Origin: Candidatus Aalborgicola lynettensis
GTDB taxonomy: Bacteria > Pseudomonadota > Gammaproteobacteria > Burkholderiales > Burkholderiaceae_C
Direction of reading: 5' to 3'
NCBI GenBank assembly: GCA_016719405.1
Contig: JADJZE010000013.1
Span: 1 to 64,000, forward strand
Length of the DNA stretch: 64,000 nt
Made by a program: the position numbers and the translations under genes. Under the pieces are notes generated by a model. The model was given only the letters and a program-made list of their open reading frames with translations. It was not told the DNA's origin and did not search any database. Positions 1 through 7,053 of the stretch are shown one piece after another (within the stretch, counting starts at the first letter, position 1; each line of letters begins with the position of its first letter).

Positions 1-69
1 GCGAAAGCTTGTGCCGCAGTCGTAGTCGCGTGGATTGCTACTATTCTGGCTCTACGATGGTTTCCATAA
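1..69 (+). CDS. 3' end of a cassette gene, C-terminus of a membrane protein (partial)
   Basis: The frame is open from the first base and stops at TAA 67-69. The 22 visible residues are almost all hydrophobic and end in a Leu-Arg-Trp-Phe-Pro tail, so they look like a C-terminal transmembrane segment. The stop lies just ahead of the first attC, as expected for an integron cassette gene. The family cannot be told from so little sequence. Confidence 0.5.
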   Translation, partial: AKACAAVVVAWIATILALRWFP

Positions 70-85
70 AAATGCACGCAATGCT

Positions 86-172
86 GTCTAACTTTTCGCT
101 CGGCACGGACAGGCAACGTAAAGTAGCCGCTTACGCGGGTATGTTGCCCGCCGAGCAGCGCCGACGTTAAAA
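86..172 (+). other. attC recombination site 1
   Basis: The site opens with an RYYYAAC box (GTCTAAC, 86-92) and closes with a GTTRRR-type box (GTTAAAA, 166-172) 87 bp away. Between them lie complementary inner arms, GCTCGGC near 97 and GCCGAGC near 149, able to form the attC hairpin. The final base of the closing box departs from the Y consensus. Confidence 0.75.
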
Positions 173-182
173 CTATGAAGCC

Positions 183-560
183 TTGCCGCCGCTCAATGCC
201 CTGGACAAAGCCAAGCTGGCAAGGCTTGTCGCAGACGGACAGCTCATTCCGTTTTGAACAATACAAAATGGTCTGAACTCATTGAAGAGATGCTCGGTGG
301 AAACGAAATGAACCCGCAGTTCCGTTGCCGAAGGGTATTTGCGCCCCCGGGATATTTGACAAGTTGGGACGGCGAGTGGCACCACCATATCCACCCAGTT
401 GCTGAACTTGAGTGGGTTGAACTGCGGGCAGCTTCAGCAGATTGGCTTCAGCAGTCGCTTAGAAAACACAATATTCCGTTTTCAAACGAGCAAGGCGTTT
501 ACGGGTTTGGGCTATACAAGGCCAGGAGTTCAGCCATGTTGGGTATGACCCGTTTAACCA
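183..560 (+). pseudogene. Cassette 1: decayed DUF6678-type protein gene
   Basis: The core frame from TTG 254 reads NNTKWSEL, then PQFR and WDGEWHHHIHP, then ELEWVELRA. This is the pattern I know from DUF6678 proteins, small proteins of unknown function common in integron cassettes. The natural N-terminus (ALDKAKLARLVADGQLIPF) is in another frame and stops at TGA 255-257, overlapping the TTG. The natural C-terminus (LRVWAIQG and onward) is in a third frame from about 500. Two single-base indels therefore appear to have broken the gene, unless the assembly is wrong there. The frame starting at 254 runs on through attC2 into the next cassette, so its full 225 codons are not one protein. Family assignment is by memory of the motif pattern only. 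Confidence 0.55.
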
Positions 561-634
561 GTCGGCCCATGGATACGCAACCGAAGGCTGCCGCTGCGCG
601 GCACGGGTTGCCCCAGTGGCCTCCAACGTTAGAC
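552..634 (+). other. attC recombination site 2
   Basis: It starts with GTTTAAC (552-558) and ends with GTTAGAC (628-634). Both match the RYYYAAC and GTTRRRY consensus exactly, and the site is 83 bp long. It separates the DUF6678-type cassette from the next signal-peptide protein cassette, whose ATG follows 6 bp later. Confidence 0.8.
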
Positions 635-640
635 CCCACA

Positions 641-1179
641 ATGAGATTCGGAGCGTCGTCCCTGTCTCTACTTGCCCTCACCGTTGTGGCGGCAGGCGGC
701 TATCTGCTCGCGGCAGAGGTCCCCTCCACCGGACGCAGCCGCCGCCGAGTACTCAACAACTTCGGCGTATCAACCCCATCTGATCCTCCTGCCAACTTCT
801 CTTTGGAAATGCGGGCGCACAAGGAAAGTGGGGCTTTGCACATTGAAGTTGGAGTTCTTCTACGAGCGGGTACTGTTCCCGCACCTACCTTGACCAAGGG
901 GGCCGACGGCTCGGCTTACGTTCACATCTAGGTGACCAGGCCTCGCATTCGACTATTTGGCACCAAGTGCGAGTCCGTTAGAACAGTCCGCTTCTCCATT
1001 CCTGAGGCGGAACAGGAGGCATCAAGAAGTTAATCCTAGTCAACCACGATACCGAGACAAGTCAAGTCCTTGCCGACTCCAACTCCCTTGCCCGCCTGCT
1101 TCTTGAGCCTGCAGTTGCGCAGGGGAAATCGAGCAGGATCGTTGGCTTTTCAGGCACAGGCAGCGGCTGTGGGGTCTAA
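641..1179 (+). pseudogene. Cassette 2: decayed exported protein gene
   Basis: The ATG at 641 sits just after attC2. It opens a hydrophobic leader (LSLLALTVVAAGGYLLAA), a signal peptide or membrane anchor. The frame meets TAG at 929-931 but remains open directly after it to TAA 1031. A third segment, in another frame from about 1028 (LILVNHDTETSQVLAD and onward), continues to a TAA at 1177 inside attC3. Read together, these give one protein of about 175-180 residues broken by an amber stop and a frameshift. I do not recognise the family. The ORF ending inside an attC is typical of cassette genes. Confidence 0.55.
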
Positions 1180-1260
1180 CACTTTGCTCGGCGCGGACAC
1201 GCAGCAGCAGGATGCCGCTGCGCGGCGCTTGCTGCGTGCCGGGCAGCTTTGACGTTAGGC
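1174..1260 (+). other. attC recombination site 3
   Basis: GTCTAAC (1174-1180) and GTTAGGC (1254-1260) are exact consensus boxes, 87 bp apart end to end. The interior is strongly palindromic, with GACACGCAGCAGCA against TTGCTGCGTG. This is the best-preserved attC of the array. Confidence 0.88.
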
Positions 1261-1266
1261 GCCAAA

Positions 1267-1636
1267 ATGAGGCTCTTGATGAAAATAATCTGCGTTTTTT
1301 CGCTACTGACGTTGATGGCTTCAGCGTGCTACGCAGTCGAAGTCCGAGTTCACAACGCCTCCAATGTCGACTTCAAGTCTGTAGTTGTTGGCGGTAAGAC
1401 GTATGGCGACATCAAACACGGTGCGAGTACGAGCTACCAGACTTGGCAGTGCGCGTATAACATTTCGTCTGTCGAGCTGTTCGCAAACACCGTTCAGATG
1501 AGATTTCCGGCCAAAGGGATACCAATGGCGAGGTCTCGTTGCCGGCGACGAGCCGCTATGCAAAGGGCGTATTACATATTTGCTTCAGATCGTGAATGGC
1601 GAATTGAAGATTGATGCATCAATAGAAACCAAGTAG
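1267..1636 (+). pseudogene. Cassette 3: decayed exported protein gene
   Basis: The ATG at 1267 begins a clear signal peptide (IICVFSLLTLMASACYA) followed by VEVRVHNASNVDFKSV, a beta-strand-like mature start. The frame degenerates after about 1495. A sensible continuation (SDEISGQRDTNGEVSLPATSR) lies in a second frame. The end (GRITYLLQIVNGELKID, then ASIETK, stop at 1634-1636) lies in a third. Two single-base indels would restore a protein of about 120 residues. Function unknown; it would be periplasmic or surface-exposed. The damage may be genuine or an assembly fault. Confidence 0.6.
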
Positions 1637-1666
1637 AACAACCCGACAGATCAGTTTGTTGGATGT

Positions 1667-1753
1667 GCCTAACAGGACACTCGACGGGGAATCGCCAATG
1701 ACCACACCTTGTTTTACAACACTGACGGCGATCCCGTCAGTTCGACGTTAAAG
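1667..1753 (+). other. attC recombination site 4
   Basis: The opening box is GCCTAAC (1667-1673) and the closing box GTTAAAG (1747-1753), 87 bp in all. Inner arms CGACGGGGAATCGCC and GGCGATCCCGTC pair with one bulge. The closing box has G where Y is expected, much as in site 1. Confidence 0.75.
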
Positions 1754-1757
1754 CTCA

Positions 1758-2042
1758 TGGCAAAGCGTACCGTCATCTTTTCCGTACTGATCATGGCGGG
1801 CCTCCTTCTTGGTGCGGCATACGCATACACGGAGCATCGGACATCAGCGGATCGCGGTGCTTCCGCCACCATTTGTGCCAGTGTTCGAAAGGGGTCAGTG
1901 TCGCTGCTGCAACTGACTGGATCCGCGGTCACGCCGCTAAAAAGTTCGCTTCGACGGTGACTTCGGTGGCGAATCGGCGATCGTGGCGCTTGAAGGCCCG
2001 GCGTATTGCTATTGCAAGCTCTCCTGCGGCAAGGCGGCATAG
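1758..2042 (+). pseudogene. Cassette 4: decayed exported protein gene
   Basis: The ATG at 1758 begins MAKRTVIFSVLIMAGLLLGA, a signal peptide or N-terminal membrane anchor. After about 1870 the frame loses sense. The natural-looking C-terminus (FDGDFGGESAIVALEGPAYC, then YCKLSCGKAA) is in another frame and stops at TAG 2040-2042. The two-cysteine tail (CYCKLSC) is distinctive but I cannot place it in a family. At least one indel separates the halves, so the gene is broken as written. Confidence 0.5.
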
Positions 2043-2078
2043 TCAGAGAGTCGAAAGGCTCTATGTCACCATTGAGCT

Positions 2079-2151
2079 TTACAACTGGGCCCCACGCGGA
2101 CACACAGCAGGCAGGTCGCCGCGCGGGTGAGGGCTTTGCGTGCCGTTGACC
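2079..2151 (+). other. attC recombination site 5 (degenerate)
   Basis: An attC is needed between cassette 4 and the next genes. The stretch 2079-2151 resembles site 3 inside (GCGGACACACAGCAGG here, GCGGACACGCAGCAG there, both with a GCGTGCCG right arm). The boxes are weak, TTTACAAC and GTTGACC, so this site is probably impaired or dead. Confidence 0.4.
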
Positions 2152-2224
2152 TTCGACCAAAATTTCACGCAGACTGCTTGAATTCATCATCGCTTGATTA
2201 TCTCAAACGTGCTATATTTACCGC

Positions 2225-2557
2225 ATGAAGTGGGAGATCAAATATCACGATGAAAAGTTGCAGGCTGATGTCCTGGCGTTACCGCCAGGAATTTTGGCCA
2301 GATACTTTCATTGCACTGATCGCATGGTTGAGTTCGGCCCAGATCTAGGGATGCCTCATACGCGTGCAATGAGTATGGGTCTTTTCGAGTTGCGTTTGAA
2401 ATCCCGTGAGGGTATTGGGCGGGTCTTTTATTGCACCTTGGTGGATCGCAAGATCGTCATGCTCCATCAGTTTGTGAAGAAGACGGATAAGACACCTCCC
2501 AAAGAATTGGCACTAGCGCGCAAGCGAATGAAGGAGTGGAAAAATGTTGACACATAA
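2225..2557 (+). CDS. Toxin of a HigB-like type II toxin-antitoxin pair
   Basis: A 110-residue basic protein with the phage-derived Gp49/HigB-like pattern: GPDLGMPHTRAMSMGLFELR, then GIGRVFYC, then the strand KIVMLHQFVKKTDKTP and a Lys/Arg-rich C-terminal helix. Family members are ribosome-dependent mRNA interferases that fold like RelE. The ATG at 2225 follows a plausible AT-rich promoter region. The gene overlaps the antitoxin start by 14 bp, so the two are co-translated. It sits in an integron cassette, a common place for such modules. Confidence 0.82.
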   Translation: MKWEIKYHDEKLQADVLALPPGILARYFHCTDRMVEFGPDLGMPHTRAMSMGLFELRLKSREGIGRVFYCTLVDRKIVMLHQFVKKTDKTPPKELALARKRMKEWKNVDT

Positions 2558-2891
2558 ACAGCTTCGCACCAAGGCACTGGCTAACGCTGAGGTAAAAGCG
2601 GAATACGAAAAGTTGGCCGATGAGTTTTCCCTGTTGGACGAGTTCTTGAAGGCGCGGGCTGCCCAAGGCCTCACCCAAGCGCAGGTGGCAGAAAAGATCG
2701 GCACCACACAGTCTGCAGTTGCGCGTATGGAGTCGGGTAGCGGCAAGCATTCACCGTCCCTTGCAACGCTGACCAAGTACGCGGATGCGTTGGGGTGCAA
2801 GCTGGAGGTGCGGCTGGTTCGCAGGCCTCGGCCATCGAGAAATTTAACTGGTCGTCCAAGCCCGACAACGCCCAAACGCGTTGCGGCTTGA
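2544..2891 (+). CDS. XRE-family antitoxin of the HigB-like pair
   Basis: A 115-residue protein. Residues about 36-92 form a helix-turn-helix of the XRE/Cro type (GLTQAQVAEKIGTTQSAVAR, then LATLTKYADALGCKLEVRLV). It should bind and neutralise the toxin encoded just upstream and repress the shared promoter. The usual HigA-like antitoxins end soon after the KLEVRL strand. The last ~20 residues here (RRPRPSRNLTGRPSPTTPKR) are read from the attC that closes the cassette and look like read-through sequence. Toxin first, antitoxin second is the HigBA order. Confidence 0.82.
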   Translation: MLTHKQLRTKALANAEVKAEYEKLADEFSLLDEFLKARAAQGLTQAQVAEKIGTTQSAVARMESGSGKHSPSLATLTKYADALGCKLEVRLVRRPRPSRNLTGRPSPTTPKRVAA

Positions 2892-2905
2892 CGCCAACGT
2901 TCGAC
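2842..2905 (+). other. attC recombination site 6
   Basis: The opening box is ATTTAAC (2842-2848). The closing box is GTTCGAC (2899-2905), which has C at the first R position. The site is short, 64 bp, but inner arms GTCCAAGCC and GGCTTGACG pair. It overlaps the antitoxin C-terminus. Confidence 0.6.
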
Positions 2906-2963
2906 GGCAATTTCGTAGTGTTCTAGGTTTGTTGATGCGTAGCCCATGGGATACAATTAAGCT

Positions 2964-3251
2964 ATGCATGTGCAAACGACCAAGGTCTATCTCGATTGGA
3001 TTAATTCACTGAATGACCGAGCGGGTCGCGCACGAATTCAAGTTCGCGTCGATAGACTCGTTCATGGAAATCCGGGGCAGCATAGGGCTCTGACTGACGG
3101 TGTTTGCGAGTTGAAGATCGATTTTGGACCAGGGTACCGGGTCTATTACACGGAGCGAGCTGGAGTTGTCGTTGTCCTGCTGGCTGGCGGCGACAAATCA
3201 TCTCAGCAGAAAGACATTAAGACCGCGATCTTGTTGGCAAAGGGACTCTAG
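2964..3251 (+). CDS. RelE/ParE-family toxin (HI1419-like)
   Basis: A 95-residue protein with the addiction-module killer pattern: YLDWINSLNDRAGRARIQVRV, LTDGVCELKIDFGPGYRVYY, then VVVLLAGGDKSSQQKDI. This is the HI1419-type branch of the RelE/ParE superfamily. The ATG at 2964 is preceded by a TATAATT-like tract (ATACAATTAAG) near 2950. The partner antitoxin starts 10 bp after the stop, so the pair is one operon inside cassette 6. The gene shows no damage, unlike cassettes 1-4. Confidence 0.85.
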   Translation: MHVQTTKVYLDWINSLNDRAGRARIQVRVDRLVHGNPGQHRALTDGVCELKIDFGPGYRVYYTERAGVVVVLLAGGDKSSQQKDIKTAILLAKGL

Positions 3252-3261
3252 GAGCATTCTT

Positions 3262-3591
3262 ATGACAAAAGCAATTTCTAAAGTAGATGCGTCAAGGACA
3301 AAAGTGACCAGCACCGTTTCGTATGACGTATCTGAACAACTTAGAACGCCAGAGGAAATGGCTGCGTATCTGGACGCATGGCTGGAAGAGGCACCGGATG
3401 ACGCAACTGGAATTGCCCGCGCACTAGGCGACATTGCGCGTGCCAAGGGAATGACCCAAGTGGCACGCGACGCGGGTCTGAGTCGGGAAAGTTTGTACAA
3501 AGCCCTGGGTGAAAATGGCAATCCAACTTTCGCAACCGTTTTGAAGGTGGCGAGGGCATTGGGAGTTAGGTTTCATGCGCAAGTTGCCTAA
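3262..3591 (+). CDS. HI1420-type antitoxin
   Basis: The ATG at 3262 is chosen over upstream in-frame codons because it follows the toxin stop by 10 bp with AGGAGC as ribosome-binding site. The 109-residue product has the arrangement of HI1420-type antidotes: an N-terminal toxin-binding segment (YDVSEQLRTPEEMAAYLDAW) and a C-terminal helix-turn-helix (GMTQVARDAGLSRESLYKAL, then NPTFATVLKVARALG). It should neutralise the toxin encoded immediately upstream and autoregulate the operon. Confidence 0.85.
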   Translation: MTKAISKVDASRTKVTSTVSYDVSEQLRTPEEMAAYLDAWLEEAPDDATGIARALGDIARAKGMTQVARDAGLSRESLYKALGENGNPTFATVLKVARALGVRFHAQVA

Positions 3592-3679
3592 GTTGCTGTC
3601 GAACAGGTTGATCGACGCAGACACCCAGCGGCAAATGGCTGCTGCGCAGCAGTTGCTGTGTGCTGGTCATCGCCAACGT

Positions 3680-4179
3680 GTGTGCCGTGCATGGCACGAA
3701 TCCAGCCGGGTGGAAGTCCCGGTGCCAGGCTTGTAGAGCCGAAGGCTAGCCAAAGGACACCGTTTGGTTGACATCGTGCATGAGTTAAAGACTGCCCTCA
3801 CGGGGTGGAAAGCCTACTTCGGAATAGCCGAAGTGTTGAGTCCTCTGCGCGAAATCGACAAATGGGTGCGACGGCGGTTACGATGCTACGCATGGAAACA
3901 ATGGGGCAGCGCGGGATACCGCGAGTTAAGGAAACGCGGGGTCACTGTACGCGAGGCTTGGAACACAAGCAAAAGCGCGCATGGGCCATGGCGCCTGAGC
4001 AAAACGCCAGCACTGAGTCTGGCACTGCCCGCAAAGTTGTTTCGTCAAATGGGGTTGCCCGAACTGGCACCGGCCAAGGCAACATGAGATCAACGACGTG
4101 TCAAGGAACCGCCGGATACGTGACCCGTATGTCCGGTGGTGTGGGAGGGAGGGGCCGTGAGGCTTCTTCCTATCCCGAT
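3680..4179 (+). mobile_element. Internally deleted group IIC-attC intron
   Basis: The 5' end reads GTGTGCCGTGCATGG, followed by a domain I-like stem (CCGGGTGGAAGTCCCGG). The sequence then jumps to the 3' part of the intron reverse transcriptase. After that come a domain V-like hairpin (GAACCGCCGGATACGTGACC and its pairing arm GTCCGGTGGTG, about 4100-4140) and a 3' end CCTATCCCGAT. Full-length introns of this class are near 2 kb, so about 1.5 kb is missing, including most of domain I and the catalytic reverse-transcriptase motifs. It cannot move by itself. Class C-attC introns are known to target attC sites, and this copy splits the closing box of attC site 7. Confidence 0.8.
3764..4087 (+). 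pseudogene. Fragment of group II intron reverse transcriptase/maturase
   Basis: About 105 codons encode the maturase (domain X) C-terminus: LKTALTGWKAYFGIAEVLSP, then REIDKWVRRRLRCYAWKQWG, then the basic tail. The palm domain with its YADD motif is absent. The remaining frame begins at a TTG with no ribosome-binding site. It lies wholly inside the deleted intron and is not expected to give a working protein. Confidence 0.8.
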
Positions 4180-4186
4180 TAAAGCC

Positions 4187-4441
4187 TTTTGTCATGCATC
4201 CATTCGAAGGTTTTCTCGAACACATTCTGCGGGGCGACGGAAAAATCCTGGCGCGTTTCGTCGTCGGGGGATTTGACCCGTTTCCGATATCACCGCCAGT
4301 TCTACTTCTGCAAGTTGATGACCCACACAACGCTGACGCTGGTTGGGTAGATCGCATCGTTTCTGAGCCAACGGGCCAAGGCGCAGAGAGAGATGAGTCG
4401 GCAAGTTGCTCGCTACAAGCAGGACTTGTTTTAAGCCAGAT
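4187..4441. other. Stretch with no recognised gene beyond the last attC
   Basis: Several short frames are open here on both strands. One minus-strand frame ends in QNVFEKTFEWMHDKRL and a stop near 4187, which reads like a natural C-terminus, but it is closed upstream by a stop near 4290. A plus-strand frame (DLTRFRYHRQFYFCKLM) also meets a stop. I see no intact gene and no attC. It may be debris of a former cassette or of the original chromosomal flank. Confidence 0.4.
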
Positions 4442-5734
4442 TCAGCGAAGCCGCAGCGGGTCCACGCGCCGCTCTACCCGCTCTGCCGGTGTGAGGGCAG
4501 CGTCCTCTGCAAGTGGGTGCGGGTCGGTCCAGCCAAAAAAACGGCACACCTCGGCCCGTTGGTGCTGTGCGTCCGCATAACCCAGGGCCATCAGTTCGGA
4601 GGTGTAGTTGGCCTCGAACAGCAAATAGCTGACCAGTGCCGATCCTTTGACGTCGGCCGCAGCGGACGATACGCCCACCCCGCTGAGCATGGTGCGCACC
4701 GCGCGGGGCAGGTCGCCGATGTGGCGCGACGCGATGGTGTCGACGCGCTGGCTGGGTGCGATCACCAGCAGTTCAATGTGGCGCAGCGCGCTGGCCTGGC
4801 GTGCGGCTTCGGGCACCAGCTTGATCGTCTGGTTGATACGGCGCACGCGCTCCACATCGACCGCCAGCGCATCCAGAAAGATACTGGACATCGCATGGCC
4901 TGCAATTTGGGCGATGCTGGGGTAGGCGATGTTGGTGTGCAGGTGGGCTTCGTCCTTGGGTTCGTACATGCGCCCGGCGCCGATCACCATGACGCGTTCG
5001 GCCCCCAGGTGGATTGCAGGTGACATCGGTGCCGACTGGCGCATCGAGCCATCGCCAAAATACTGGGTGGTGCCGTTAATGTGCAGTTCGGTCGCCGGAA
5101 ACACGAACGGAATGGCGCTGGAGGCCAGCAAATGTGCGTGGGTTATGCGGTCGCGCACGGCGAGGCGTTGGCTGCGTGTCCAGGGCATCAGGCGGCGGTC
5201 GCCCTCGAAAAACGTGACGTGCTCTCCGGAACTGTAGCTTGACGCTGAAACCGCCAGCGCCAGCAGGTGGCCGTGGCGAATCAAGTCGGGCAGACGCTCC
5301 AGCGGCACCAGGTTTTGCAGCACGCCGCCCATGGGGGTGTTGTCCAGCAGCGAACGCGGCTTGATACGCCGCCACTTGGCCAGGAGCCACCCCAGCGACA
5401 GCAGCGTCATCCAGGTGGCGCCGGAGCGCAACATCGACAAGTGGTCGGACCGGTACACCTGTTCAACATGGACATTGCGCCATGCGTGGGCCACCCTGCG
5501 CACGGTGACGTCAAAATTATCGGCACCACAGGCCAGCGCTGCGGCGTTCATGGCGCCGGCCGAGGTGCCGGCAATGATGGGAAACGGATTGGGTGCCTTG
5601 CCCTGGCCGCAGGCACGGCGAATGTCGGAAATGGCCTCCAGAACCCCCACCTGGTACGCCGCCCGTGCACCACCACCGGTCAGTATCAGCCCGGTGGTTG
5701 GCTTTGGAGAGGGGGCTTCCGGCATGGTTTCCAT
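4442..5734 (-). CDS. Patatin-like phospholipase
   Basis: A 430-residue serine acyl hydrolase of the patatin/RssA type. It carries the oxyanion glycine stretch TGGGARAAYQ (19-28), the nucleophile elbow GTSAG (56-60) and the catalytic-dyad Asp in DGS (228-230), so it should be active. Such enzymes deacylate phospholipids. The C-terminal half holds long helices. I chose the ATG at 5734 (METMPEAPS) over a TTG 11 codons upstream. It is transcribed away from the divergent mrp gene and is the first core gene after the integron. Confidence 0.88.
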   Translation of the reverse strand: METMPEAPSPKPTTGLILTGGGARAAYQVGVLEAISDIRRACGQGKAPNPFPIIAGTSAGAMNAAALACGADNFDVTVRRVAHAWRNVHVEQVYRSDHLSMLRSGATWMTLLSLGWLLAKWRRIKPRSLLDNTPMGGVLQNLVPLERLPDLIRHGHLLALAVSASSYSSGEHVTFFEGDRRLMPWTRSQRLAVRDRITHAHLLASSAIPFVFPATELHINGTTQYFGDGSMRQSAPMSPAIHLGAERVMVIGAGRMYEPKDEAHLHTNIAYPSIAQIAGHAMSSIFLDALAVDVERVRRINQTIKLVPEAARQASALRHIELLVIAPSQRVDTIASRHIGDLPRAVRTMLSGVGVSSAAADVKGSALVSYLLFEANYTSELMALGYADAQHQRAEVCRFFGWTDPHPLAEDAALTPAERVERRVDPLRLR

Positions 5735-5864
5735 TATGGGATGACGGTGTTTTTTGTAAACCGGCAATCGGCATGTACGAGACGCGGGTAAACCCGCATA
5801 AGTACCGACGCCAATGGGGGTAAATGCACTGCACTAGACTACCGACCTTCTCGGGAGAAATTGA

Positions 5865-6956
5865 ATGACAGTGACAGTGCAGGCCGTGCAAGACGCGCTC
5901 AAGACGGTAACCGACCCCCATACCGGTAAAGATTTTGTTTCCACCAAGGCCATCAAGAACCTGCGCGTGGAGGGCGGCGATGTTGCCTTTGATGTGGAGC
6001 TGGGCTACCCCGCCAATAGCCTGATGCCCTCATTGCACAAAGCGCTGGTGGCGGCGACCCACACTGTGCCAGGGGTGTCTAGCGCATCCATCAACGTCAC
6101 CATGAACATCGTCGCGCATGCCGTGCAGCGCGGGGTGCAATTGCTGCCGGGTGTCAAGAATATTGTGGCCGTAGCGTCTGGCAAAGGGGGCGTTGGCAAA
6201 AGCACCACCGCTGTCAACCTGGCGCTGGCGCTGGCCGCCGAAGGTGCGGCGGTGGGTCTGCTGGATGCCGATATTTATGGCCCCAGCCTGCCCATGATGA
6301 TGGGGCTGCACGGGCGCCCCGAGTCCAGCGACGGCAAACTCATGGAGCCGATGGTCAACTACGGCGTACAGGTCATGTCGATTGGCTTTCTGGTGGAGCC
6401 CGACCAGGCCATGATCTGGCGCGGCCCCATGGCCACCCAGGCGTTGGAGCAGTTGCTGCGCCAGACAAACTGGAAGGATCTGGACTACCTGGTGGTGGAC
6501 ATGCCGCCGGGCACTGGCGACATCCAGCTCACCCTGAGCCAGCGGGTACCCATGACCGGCGCGGTGATTGTTACCACACCACAGGACATTGCCCTGCTCG
6601 ATGCCAAGAAGGGCATCAAGATGTTCGAGAAGGTGGGTGTTCCCATTTTGGGCATTGTGGAGAACATGGCCGTGCACGTGTGCAGCAACTGCGGCCATGT
6701 CGAGCATATTTTTGGTGCCGATGGCGGCAAAAAAATGGCGGCCGAGTACGGCATGGACTATCTGGGCGCCTTGCCGCTCAATATGCAGATCCGCGAGCAG
6801 GCCGACGGCGGCCATCCTACCGTGGTGGCCGATCCCCATGGTGACATTGCCGGTTTGTACAAAGCCATGGCGCGCCAGGTGGCGGTATCCATTGCGGCGC
6901 GCAACAAGGATTTTTCGTCCAAGTTTCCCACCATCACCATCAGCAAGACCACCTGA
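5865..6956 (+). CDS. apbC: Mrp/ApbC Fe-S cluster carrier ATPase
   Basis: A 363-residue protein with an N-terminal MIP18/DUF59-like domain (about 1-85) and a deviant Walker A P-loop, ASGKGGVGKST (104-114). Downstream are the DADIYGPS switch region and a CxxC pair (C273, C276) that holds a bridging [4Fe-4S] cluster between two subunits. The protein delivers Fe-S clusters to apoproteins in the cytosol. Length and motifs fit the family throughout. The ATG at 5865 is preceded by GGGAGAAATT. Confidence 0.93.
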   Translation: MTVTVQAVQDALKTVTDPHTGKDFVSTKAIKNLRVEGGDVAFDVELGYPANSLMPSLHKALVAATHTVPGVSSASINVTMNIVAHAVQRGVQLLPGVKNIVAVASGKGGVGKSTTAVNLALALAAEGAAVGLLDADIYGPSLPMMMGLHGRPESSDGKLMEPMVNYGVQVMSIGFLVEPDQAMIWRGPMATQALEQLLRQTNWKDLDYLVVDMPPGTGDIQLTLSQRVPMTGAVIVTTPQDIALLDAKKGIKMFEKVGVPILGIVENMAVHVCSNCGHVEHIFGADGGKKMAAEYGMDYLGALPLNMQIREQADGGHPTVVADPHGDIAGLYKAMARQVAVSIAARNKDFSSKFPTITISKTT

Positions 6957-7053
6957 GGGGGCGTATGGCGGTCTATCGGTACGTATTGCGCTTGCCCGCA
7001 GCGGTATACGCCTTGGATTCGCTGTGGCTTTTCGGATGCGCTAAGGTGGCGCC

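Larger units (their letters stand above)
3598..4186 (+). other. attC recombination site 7, interrupted by a group II intron remnant
   Basis: The left part runs from GTCGAAC (3598) through GCAGACACCCAGCGG to GCCAACGT (3679). The right part restarts at TAAAGCC (4180). Joining the flanks across the intron gives GCCAACGTTAAAGC, a proper GTTRRR-type closing box like those of sites 1 and 4. The opening box has one mismatch to consensus. Confidence 0.7.

Noticed and set aside
254..931. A single 225-codon gene from 254 to 931
   Set aside because: It runs through attC site 2 and joins parts of two different cassettes that happen to share a frame.
929..931. Pyrrolysine or stop-codon read-through at the TAG in cassette 2
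   Set aside because: A frameshift follows close behind and neighbouring cassettes are broken too, so decay explains it better.
3680..4179. A functional, mobile group II intron
   Set aside because: Only the ends and the maturase tail remain; the reverse-transcriptase catalytic core is deleted.
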